Below, piece after piece: positions 6,218 to 12,025 of a DNA stretch of 12,025 nucleotides. Source of the stretch: CAYMSF01 sp964542255 (lineage in GTDB: Bacteria > Verrucomicrobiota > Lentisphaeria > Victivallales > Victivallaceae); the NCBI GenBank assembly GCA_964542255.1, contig CAZITV010000061.1, positions 1 through 12,025 on the forward strand. The letters run 5' to 3'. How positions within the stretch are numbered: position 1 is the first letter of the stretch; each line of letters starts with the position of its first letter. Position numbers and translations under genes: made by a program. Below the pieces are notes generated by a model that was not told the DNA's origin, searched no databases, and worked only from the letters and a program-made list of their open reading frames with translations.

Positions 6218-6919
6218 TTAAGTTTGCGGCACCGCCGGGCCGGATGATTTTGATATTTTGCGGTTATCGGCGAAATCAATTATTGCGTAACAGAAGATGC
6301 AGATGCCGAACATTTCGAGCGACTCCTCAAACATCACTAAGAGGCAATAAGTGAAATTCATCCAGTTGCCGGCCTGGTCGATAGGCCCCTCGAGCAATTC
6401 AAAACCAATGGCCGCGCCGACATATATGGCGCCGGCGAGAATAAAAAGATTGCGGGTTTTGGGCGGCAGGCTAAAAACGAATTTCAGGTAAACCAAGCCC
6501 ATGACGATTAACGCCGCCGCTGCCGGAATGATCCATGAATAATAGAAAACTCCGCCGGTATTTAAAAGGTTATGGGTTGGCGCCATCGCCTTCTCGTGCA
6601 GCTCAAAGGTCTCATCCATGCAGAGGTAAAAGAAAGCCAAAGACAACAGTGCCCACAACCATTTAAATTTATCCTCCTCTTTAAACATCTGCCGGCTGAC
6701 GCAGTAAAGCAGGAATGAAGCATAAAGCAGCTGCAAACCTGACCAGAGCGAAGGCAGATTTTTTTCATACTCCATATTGCACAAAACAACAAAAAAATTA
6801 TCTTTGGACACACCAAGCCCATATTGTGCGGTCATTACCACGGCGTGCAGGATTAACATTACACCGATTATAGATAAAGCAATCAAAAAGGATTTTCTGG
6901 CAGAAATTTCAAGTTTCAT
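6218..6919 (-). CDS. Conserved-looking multi-pass membrane protein of unknown function
   Basis: A 233-residue protein with about six hydrophobic segments (approximately 11-31, 57-76, 86-101, 124-149, 157-173, 188-215) and a short polar C-terminal tail. I recognise no named family, though the arrangement recalls uncharacterised bacterial membrane proteins. Charged residues sit at helix ends: MDETFELHEKA at 101-111 (Asp102, Glu103, Glu106, His108, Glu109), GFELLEGP at 172-179, and FEESLEMFGICIFCYAIID at 197-215 (Glu198, Glu199, Glu202). Such a set could bind a metal or protons, and a hydrolase-like or redox role is possible but unproved. Only a weak purine tract (AAGAG) precedes the ATG. It lies 130 bases upstream of the ABM gene on the same strand and may be co-transcribed with it. 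That the frame is a real gene is well supported; function is unknown. Confidence 0.75.
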   Translation of the reverse strand: MKLEISARKSFLIALSIIGVMLILHAVVMTAQYGLGVSKDNFFVVLCNMEYEKNLPSLWSGLQLLYASFLLYCVSRQMFKEEDKFKWLWALLSLAFFYLCMDETFELHEKAMAPTHNLLNTGGVFYYSWIIPAAAALIVMGLVYLKFVFSLPPKTRNLFILAGAIYVGAAIGFELLEGPIDQAGNWMNFTYCLLVMFEESLEMFGICIFCYAIIDFADNRKISKSSGPAVPQT

Positions 6920-7240
6920 TTTTGGTGCTCTTTATTCTGTAACATATATTGCCAAAATTAATCAGCCCGTTAGCTCAATATATCATTCTACAAATAGATG
7001 TGCAACTTATCAAGATAAATTTTATTCCAGGAATACCATGGTTAATACCAGTTCGTTTACATTGATAGGCACCAGAATGGGAACGATAGATGGGATTTGC
7101 ACTAGACTTTAAGCCTGATTGTGATATCTTTTAGCTGATAGCCGGATAGCGTTAAAATGTATTATGGCAACGATTGGATGACAATATATACTCGTCCCGC
7201 AGTTGCGGGATTGCGAACTTTTTAGCTAGGAATTATACCG
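6920..7240. other. Divergent non-coding stretch between membrane protein and esterase
   Basis: About 320 AT-rich bases with no credible gene. It carries ATATATTG/CAATATAT as an 8-bp inverted pair (6944-6951 and 6976-6983) and the short palindromes ATTCCAGGAAT (7024-7034) and ACCATGGT (7035-7042) side by side. No tRNA-like or riboswitch-like fold was recognised. The esterase promoter elements near its right end are listed separately. Confidence 0.55.
7187..7210 (+). promoter_or_regulatory. Probable esterase -10 box with palindrome at the transcription start
   Basis: TATACT at 7187-7192 is a good -10, but no matching -35 is seen 16-18 bases upstream. Three bases later lies TCCCGCAGTTGCGGGA (7195-7210), a perfect 7-bp inverted repeat around GT. 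The predicted start of transcription falls inside it. It could be an operator where a dimeric repressor blocks initiation, or a 5'-end stem in the mRNA. The Shine-Dalgarno AGGA follows near 7227, nine bases before the ATG. Confidence 0.45.
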
Positions 7241-8029
7241 ATGAATATCAATAAAATAAAGTTGTGGCCGGACGGGCGGGCAGATGAAAACGGCTTTGAA
7301 CCATATCTGGAATACTTCCCGGTGCCTACCGCAAAGCCGGCAGGCACAGTGATTATCTGTCCGGGCGGGGGATATTCACACCGGGCGCCGCATGAAGGCG
7401 CAGCCGTCGCAGAGCGCTTTAATCAATTTGGTTTAAGCGCATTTGTCGTACATTACCGGGTGGCACCGGCAAGATTTCCAGCACCGCAGCAGGATATTCT
7501 ACGGGCAGTGAGATTAGTACGCTGCAAGTCTAAGCAGTATAACATTAATCCGGACAAGATTGCGGTTTGCGGTTTTTCTGCAGGCGGACATTTGGCGGCA
7601 AGCAGCGGTATATTCTTTAACCGGGTAAACAGTTTAGCGCGCGATGCCGCGGATCAAGCTTCGCCGCGTCCGGATGCACTGATTTTATGTTATCCAGTAA
7701 TCAGCTCCGGCCAGTTCGCGCATACTGGTTCATTTGACAATCTGCTCGGGAAAGATGCTGACGCGGCAGCACGCGAAAAACTTTCTCTGGAACAGCATGT
7801 ACGCCAGGATACTCCGCCGGCGTTCCTCTGGCATACGGCCAACGACAGTGGAGTACCGGTTGAAAACAGTCTGCTGTTCAGTTCCGCGCTAAGCGCCAAA
7901 GCAATTCCATTTGAACTGCATATTTTCCCTGCCGGCCGGCATGGTCTGGGGTTGGCGGCGGAATATCCTGACATTGCAGTATGGCCGGAGCTTTGCCAAA
8001 GCTGGCTGCGCGGCATGAACTGGTATTAG
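7241..8029 (+). CDS. Alpha/beta-hydrolase sugar esterase (acetyl-xylan-esterase-like)
   Basis: A 262-residue alpha/beta-hydrolase of the acetylesterase type (BD-FAE/Axe-like). Key features are the oxyanion-hole segment CPGGGYSHR (40-48), a nucleophile elbow GFSAGGH with Ser113 (111-117), an acidic residue Asp202 in HTANDSGVPVENS (198-210) and His234 in AGRHGLGL (231-238), giving a Ser-Asp-His triad in the expected order. Enzymes of this group remove acetyl, and sometimes feruloyl, groups from decorated sugars. There is no signal peptide, so it would act on imported oligosaccharides in the cytoplasm. The start is supported by AGGA nine bases upstream. Its stop lies four bases from that of the convergent GH78 gene, with no terminator between. 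The fold and triad are secure; the acyl group and sugar are unknown. Confidence 0.9.
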   Translation: MNINKIKLWPDGRADENGFEPYLEYFPVPTAKPAGTVIICPGGGYSHRAPHEGAAVAERFNQFGLSAFVVHYRVAPARFPAPQQDILRAVRLVRCKSKQYNINPDKIAVCGFSAGGHLAASSGIFFNRVNSLARDAADQASPRPDALILCYPVISSGQFAHTGSFDNLLGKDADAAAREKLSLEQHVRQDTPPAFLWHTANDSGVPVENSLLFSSALSAKAIPFELHIFPAGRHGLGLAAEYPDIAVWPELCQSWLRGMNWY

Positions 8030-8033
8030 CTCG

Positions 8034-10421
8034 TTACTGCAGCAAGTTTTTGCCGTTATAGGATGCCTGAACAATTTTTACTTCCGGATATTGCTGGATA
8101 ACTGCATGCAGGGTATCCGGACCAGTTGCTGCCCAGATAAGACCGTCATCGCGTTTCGTCCATTTTACCTTTATAAAACCTGCCGGAGTGGCAACGGTAC
8201 CAGATGCTTTGTAGAGGCTACCCGGGTAAGGAGTAACCTGAAATGTTTTAAAACCGGGTGTTACCGGTCTGATGCCCAAAACGCACGCATGGGCAAAATA
8301 GACAGAAACGCTGCTCCAAGCGTGACATAGGCTGCCGGCGTCATCAAAATCTGCGGCGCCGCAGTTCGTTTCCCACAGCGTTGTACCGCCGTTCAATATT
8401 ATTGGATGAAACGCGTCTTCGAGCTTTTTCTCTGTAAAGCGCCGAGTTTCCGGGGAAATTTCCATGAGTGCGCGCACCAGATAACTCAAGGCGGCAAAAG
8501 AGATTGGGGAAAGCGTATTGCCAGTCAGAGCCTTGACCACCGGCGCAATATAATTTGCCGGCACAATTTTATTGTACAAAGCCAGCGCCTGAATATGTTC
8601 ATGATATCCCACCGGCTTATTATTGACCAATTTAGAAGCATAACATCCGTGCCGGGCGTCCCAGAAATTATGATGAATTGCGGTTGCCAATAGGGATTTT
8701 ATCTCCGTAAGCTGGTTATCATCTTCGCCGATGCCGTGCAGCAGGATCAGATAAGCGTTGAGCATTTCATAAAAATAGAGGTTGAAACCGGCATGAATTC
8801 TGCCTTTGGCGCCTTTCTCAAAAATCTTACAATTGCCTGCGTCAATGCCATCGAGACCGGCGGTCCACTCATAAAATGCCCAATGGCTATCCTGCTCGAA
8901 ACAGGCAAAAAGTCCGAGTTCGGGTTGATAGAGTGGCAATACAGTGTCAATCATGGCTTTTATTTGACTGCGGAACGCAACGGTCAACGCGGTATTGCCG
9001 CTGTGTAATTGATATTCAGCCAGCGCCGATACCCAAACCATAGAAAACACCGGCAGCGTCAAATCCATATGACATGGCGCGCAAATTTCCAACTGTCCAT
9101 CCGGGCGGATGCCGTTACCCAGCAGTGATAGTGACGCCGCCGCAAATTGATAGTTACCCCAAAGATAATAGCCATAGAGCATTTGATTCCGTGAATCGTA
9201 GGCATAAAGCGCCTGTTCGCGCCACGGACAATCTTCGTAATGTTCATGCATGCACAATTTTAGCGTATGGGCGGCAACCTCGTGAGTCCTATTCGCCAAA
9301 TGGTCATTGGTTTGAAAACAAGCGGTGGCATGGAGTTCCAGTTCAACCGGAACAATGCCTAAATAGCTAATCGCCGGCATAGCGCCATTTGCCAGATTGC
9401 TCATATGAAGTTCGATGTAGCGTCCTGCAAACCGCCGGAATGGGAAGCGGAAACAGTTATGTCCGGCACGACAAATATAGCGGTCTGCAAAATTGCGTCC
9501 ACCAACAAAAGCCCGCACTCTGCCGTCCGCCAAATGTTCCCCTACTGCAATATCGCAAACCGTGCCTGCAGAAGCATTAATTTCAAATTCCAGCATTCCT
9601 GCCGTTTCACGTTTTAAATCTACTACCACAAAAAAACCAGAACCGTGTTCTGAGCTGTTAAATGGAATAAATTTAAACGGGATGCCGTCATTGAATCCCA
9701 AAATTGCCGGTGCGATGCCGTAGCGTTTTGGCGAACTGAACAGCGTATTATAAGAATAATTGCGTAAATAATCATTGTAAACGGTTTCTGCGGCGCTGCC
9801 GTATTCACGTTGCCTGATAAAGCAGCCCTGCATAACGATAACGCCATCGGCTCGAGCCGCAATTTTTGTCGTTATTGGACGTTCAACGCAAGTTTTACGA
9901 TAATCGTTCGGATATTGCTGGATTTGAGCATTCTGCCAGGCAGCATCATCAAATGATTCGGCGGTCCAATCAAAAGATTTTTCGGCATTGAATTCAATCG
10001 TGTAACCCAGTTGAGCAGTAGTGAAAGGCACTTGTCCCTGGACATATGCCGGATGCGCAAGACATTTCCATGACTCGTCAGAAACCAATAATCCATTTTC
10101 CATTTCGGCAATTAGTCCCGGTGGTCCTTTGGCGTAGCACTGCGTTGCGGTGCCGCGGTAGTAGCCGAGAACGGCGAGCACATTATCACCTTGTTTCAGA
10201 TTGAGCAAGATAGTGGTATAACTCTTTTTTTCCGGCCAGTCGCTGTACTGCCCGCCATCAAGCATCACCCCGTTAAAATAAACAACAAAGTCTGAATCTG
10301 CCGAAATATGAAGCCGCAACTGCGGCACATCATCACTCAAAAAGATTTTTTTGCGGAAACAAATATACTGATTTGGTGCATCGCTGCCGCACAGCCAGAT
10401 CCATTTTGCCGATTCAAACAT
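8034..10421 (-). CDS. GH78 alpha-L-rhamnosidase-like glycoside hydrolase
   Basis: A 795-residue protein. A beta-sandwich opens with SAKWIWL and LRLHISADSDFVVYFNG, typical of rhamnosidase N-terminal domains. Further beta domains follow, then the (alpha/alpha)6 catalytic domain from about 370 to 720 and a C-terminal beta domain (VTPGFKTFQVTPYPG). In EDCPWREQALYAYD, Asp397, Glu402 and Asp409 keep the spacing of the GH78 active-site Asp-Glu-Asp (567/572/579 in the Bacillus RhaB structure, from memory). TTLWETNCG gives Glu684, and SLCHAWSS a conserved His700. It inverts and releases terminal alpha-L-rhamnose. There is no signal peptide, so it is intracellular. The frame extends to a TTG at 10445, but ATG 10421 is preferred: it directly precedes FESAKWIW, and an AAGG lies 11 bases upstream. 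GH78 is divergent, so another deoxy- or uronic-sugar activity is possible. Confidence 0.87.
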   Translation of the reverse strand: MFESAKWIWLCGSDAPNQYICFRKKIFLSDDVPQLRLHISADSDFVVYFNGVMLDGGQYSDWPEKKSYTTILLNLKQGDNVLAVLGYYRGTATQCYAKGPPGLIAEMENGLLVSDESWKCLAHPAYVQGQVPFTTAQLGYTIEFNAEKSFDWTAESFDDAAWQNAQIQQYPNDYRKTCVERPITTKIAARADGVIVMQGCFIRQREYGSAAETVYNDYLRNYSYNTLFSSPKRYGIAPAILGFNDGIPFKFIPFNSSEHGSGFFVVVDLKRETAGMLEFEINASAGTVCDIAVGEHLADGRVRAFVGGRNFADRYICRAGHNCFRFPFRRFAGRYIELHMSNLANGAMPAISYLGIVPVELELHATACFQTNDHLANRTHEVAAHTLKLCMHEHYEDCPWREQALYAYDSRNQMLYGYYLWGNYQFAAASLSLLGNGIRPDGQLEICAPCHMDLTLPVFSMVWVSALAEYQLHSGNTALTVAFRSQIKAMIDTVLPLYQPELGLFACFEQDSHWAFYEWTAGLDGIDAGNCKIFEKGAKGRIHAGFNLYFYEMLNAYLILLHGIGEDDNQLTEIKSLLATAIHHNFWDARHGCYASKLVNNKPVGYHEHIQALALYNKIVPANYIAPVVKALTGNTLSPISFAALSYLVRALMEISPETRRFTEKKLEDAFHPIILNGGTTLWETNCGAADFDDAGSLCHAWSSVSVYFAHACVLGIRPVTPGFKTFQVTPYPGSLYKASGTVATPAGFIKVKWTKRDDGLIWAATGPDTLHAVIQQYPEVKIVQASYNGKNLLQ

Positions 10422-10498
10422 ATTTAATATTGCCTTACTCTTCAATCATAAAAAATAAACAACGGAGATTTTTTAAGAGCCTTAGTACGCACAGTAGA

Positions 10499-10527
10499 TA
10501 TATACACCCGTAACCGGCTTTAGTCAA
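10499..10527 (-). promoter_or_regulatory. Sigma70-like promoter of the GH78 gene
   Basis: Read on the minus strand: TTGACT (10522-10527), a 17-base spacer, then TATATA (10499-10504). This is the best-formed promoter in the window. It predicts a start near 10492 and a leader of about 70 bases before ATG 10421. It makes the GH78 gene independent of the terminase upstream of it. Confidence 0.65.
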
Positions 10528-10565
10528 GTGTTATCACCGGCATCACAAGATTATTTTCACAAGAA

Positions 10566-10606
10566 GCGGACAAGTCAGACGGGGCAGACGGGCGGACACG
10601 CGGACA
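10566..10606. repeat. Short GC-rich repeated motifs between terminase and GH78 gene
   Basis: GCGGACA occurs at 10566-10572, 10592-10598 and 10600-10606, and CAGACGGG at 10576-10583 and 10585-10592. The surrounding intergenic DNA (10446-10656) is otherwise mixed or AT-rich and, apart from the GH78 promoter, holds no other recognisable feature. It may be a degenerate tandem repeat or clustered regulator sites. Confidence 0.5.
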
Positions 10607-10656
10607 CCATCGCATTGGCTGTTTTGCCCCAGTTGACTAACGCACTTTAGAATTGT

Positions 10657-11916
10657 TTATGCCAGGAGAAATGCCGGTGTGCCGCAGTTGCCGGTGAGTT
10701 CGGTCAGTGCCCATACGAGTGCATCAACACGGTCTGGACTGCCGGCGGCGGTGGCAGCATTAAAACTGCACATCTGGTTTTCCAGCTCCATAAAACTGCC
10801 GCAATGATGCACTTTGCCTTGTTCGTAGAGCGCAGCAATGGGTTCGGCACGGGTAAATTTTCCGCGGGTGGCGCGTACGCTTTTAAAACTGATCGCTGGT
10901 TCGACGAAACGTAAATTGGTTTCGATGAGATCGCCGCCATTATTTACCTCGCCAACGGTGCGGTCAGCCTGAAATTTATGATAAGCGCGCTGCACGGTTT
11001 TTGCCCATTCCAGCGGGGAGCTGCGCTGGGAAAGATCGGCAAGAATGTAGTAGTGGTTGTCTTCACCCGCGCCGGCAACGATAATGCCGGTTTCGTCCGA
11101 AGCCGCGTGGGCGGTAACTGCCGGATCAATCCCAATCACGACCCGGACTAATTCCGGCGGTGCATCCATCCGGTACGGCGCAATCATATTGTGCTTCCAC
11201 AGTGAATTGCTCATCTCGTCAAGCCATTCGCCCAGCAGAAAACGCTGTCGTTGTTCCGCCGGCAACCCCGCCAGCGTGGTTTCCAGGTAGCCATGCGGCA
11301 GATTGCTGCGGTTAGATTCTGGATTGAGCTGCAATGCACCGTAATCTGCGGGGTGCTCCAGCGGCGAACGCGATTCCGGACATATTTTGCGGATGAACAG
11401 TTGATAACTCCAATGGGTTTTGCCGGGCGGGTTACAGTCGTAATAAGCTTTATTGAGCAGCGGCGGGCAATGCTGTGCCAGCCGGGTCAGTGCCGTAGTT
11501 ACCGCGTGATAACTAATCTCGGAGCATTCATTGAAATAGACAGTGGTGAATTCTTTGCCAAGAATTTTGTCCACCCGGCTCCGGTCATCTAATCCTGACA
11601 CCCAGATTTCCGCCCCGTTTTTCAGTACTATCCGGCAGTCACGGCGGTATTCCTGCCAAACCATTCCAGGAAAATGCAGTGCCTTCACCTTCGGCAGGGT
11701 GTCCAGCCAGATAGACTGCCGCGCCGCTACCGCATGACGGCGCAAAATAATATGACGGCTGCCGGGACTCCGGCACGCCCGCGTCAACAACGCGCTCACC
11801 AGTAAAAAAGTCTTCCCGGAACGCGATCCGCCATATAACAACAGATGCCGAACGCTGCCGGAAAGCAGTTGCTGCGCTTCCGCCTGCGCCGGTGTAAAGT
11901 TAAATCCCGCTGCCAT
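10657..11916 (-). CDS. Phage terminase large subunit
   Basis: A 419-residue packaging ATPase-nuclease. The N-terminal ATPase domain has Walker A GGSRSGKT (29-36), Walker B-like TVYFNECSEI (125-134; Asn129 where Asp is commoner, with catalytic Glu130) and coupling motif YYDCNPPGKTHW (158-169). The C-terminal RNase H-like nuclease domain has Asp264 in GIDPAVT, Glu323 in VGEVNNGGD and Asp395/Asp398 in SPDRVDALVWALTEL. Length matches XtmB/GTA-type large subunits (about 400-450). The protein cuts and pumps concatemeric DNA into proheads. GGAG lies about ten bases before ATG. No portal or capsid gene follows: the next leftward gene is the GH78 enzyme 236 bases away behind its own promoter. All key residues are intact, so it is either the edge of a prophage extending to the right, a remnant, or a kept orphan. 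Confidence 0.92.
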   Translation of the reverse strand: MAAGFNFTPAQAEAQQLLSGSVRHLLLYGGSRSGKTFLLVSALLTRACRSPGSRHIILRRHAVAARQSIWLDTLPKVKALHFPGMVWQEYRRDCRIVLKNGAEIWVSGLDDRSRVDKILGKEFTTVYFNECSEISYHAVTTALTRLAQHCPPLLNKAYYDCNPPGKTHWSYQLFIRKICPESRSPLEHPADYGALQLNPESNRSNLPHGYLETTLAGLPAEQRQRFLLGEWLDEMSNSLWKHNMIAPYRMDAPPELVRVVIGIDPAVTAHAASDETGIIVAGAGEDNHYYILADLSQRSSPLEWAKTVQRAYHKFQADRTVGEVNNGGDLIETNLRFVEPAISFKSVRATRGKFTRAEPIAALYEQGKVHHCGSFMELENQMCSFNAATAAGSPDRVDALVWALTELTGNCGTPAFLLA

Positions 11917-12025
11917 AATAATTCTTCTCCATTACTCAATTATTATACCGAGTAGCAATCTAAAAGATACTAAAGATTGCACAGATTTTGAGTTTAGTTT
12001 GTATTCTGAAAGTCCGCCGATACCG
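11917..12025. promoter_or_regulatory. Terminase upstream region with -10-like box and inverted repeat
   Basis: TATAAT reads on the minus strand at 11942-11947, with no clear -35. GCAATCT (11955-11961) and AGATTGC (11974-11980) form a 7-bp inverted repeat with a 12-base gap, placed where a repressor of this promoter would bind. One minus-strand frame is open from the window edge to a TAA at about 11931-11933, just before the terminase Shine-Dalgarno. Its 31 residues (GIGGLSEYKLNSKS...) look unremarkable, so I do not call it a gene, although the tail of a preceding gene cannot be excluded. Confidence 0.4.

Noticed and set aside
7044..7054. ATACCAGTTCG shared by the spacers near 3932 and 7045
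   Set aside because: An 11-base match between two places in 12 kb is expected by chance, and the flanks match only loosely.
6777..7112. 111-codon plus-strand frame across the membrane protein start and the following spacer
   Set aside because: Half is antisense to the membrane protein and the rest is AT-rich intergenic sequence without coding character.
10422..10445. TTG-initiated extension of the GH78 protein
   Set aside because: There is no ribosome binding site for the TTG, and the extra eight residues precede the normal family start; ATG 10421 is simpler, although not proved.
11251..11592. 113-codon plus-strand frame inside the terminase gene
   Set aside because: Antisense to the terminase ATPase domain; no independent support.

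Overview
The window reads as chromosome of a Gram-negative heterotroph that specialises in plant or algal glycans. The best guess, at phylum level and from gene style only, is the Lentisphaerota/Verrucomicrobiota side of the PVC group: an AraC-controlled cassette of GH4 glycosidase, Gfo/Idh/MocA oxidoreductase and a uroporphyrinogen-decarboxylase-like protein, followed by an intracellular GH78 rhamnosidase-like enzyme and a sugar esterase. No rRNA, tRNA or other taxonomic marker is present, so this placement is an inference.

Layout. (1) Positions 1-2923, minus strand: a three-gene operon transcribed leftward, Gfo/Idh/MocA oxidoreductase -> GH4 glycosidase -> URO-D-like protein (cut by the window edge, ATGA overlap with the GH4 gene). 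(2) Positions 2924-3786: an AT-rich divergent promoter and an AraC-family regulator on the plus strand. Two identical 11-base direct repeats, 21 bp apart, lie just before the regulator and look like its operator. (3) Positions 3787-6919: a redox and membrane island. A WrbA-type NAD(P)H:quinone oxidoreductase and a membrane fatty-acid desaturase form a plus-strand pair. Facing them on the minus strand are a small ABM-fold (YgiN-like) monooxygenase and an unrecognised six-helix membrane protein with acidic and His residues at its helix ends. The non-coding DNA before wrbA is full of short repeats and ends in a hairpin abutting the ribosome binding site. (4) Positions 6920-8029: a divergent non-coding stretch and an alpha/beta-hydrolase sugar esterase. 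(5) Positions 8034-10421, minus strand, convergent with the esterase: a GH78 enzyme with its own good sigma70-like promoter. (6) Positions 10657-11916, minus strand: a complete-looking phage terminase large subunit. No portal or capsid gene follows it; the next gene in its direction is the GH78 gene behind its own promoter.

How the genes may work together. The GH4 Cys-His-Gly signature hints at uronosides, and GH78 plus the esterase suit rhamnose-containing, acetylated polysaccharides. A rhamnose/uronic-acid polymer such as rhamnogalacturonan or ulvan would unify both halves, but this is inference. None of these enzymes has a visible signal peptide, so they would act on imported oligosaccharides. 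The WrbA/desaturase/ABM/membrane-protein group looks like a quinone and membrane-lipid redox module, and it is the least conventional part of the window. I see no CRISPR array, insertion sequence, tRNA or toxin-antitoxin pair.
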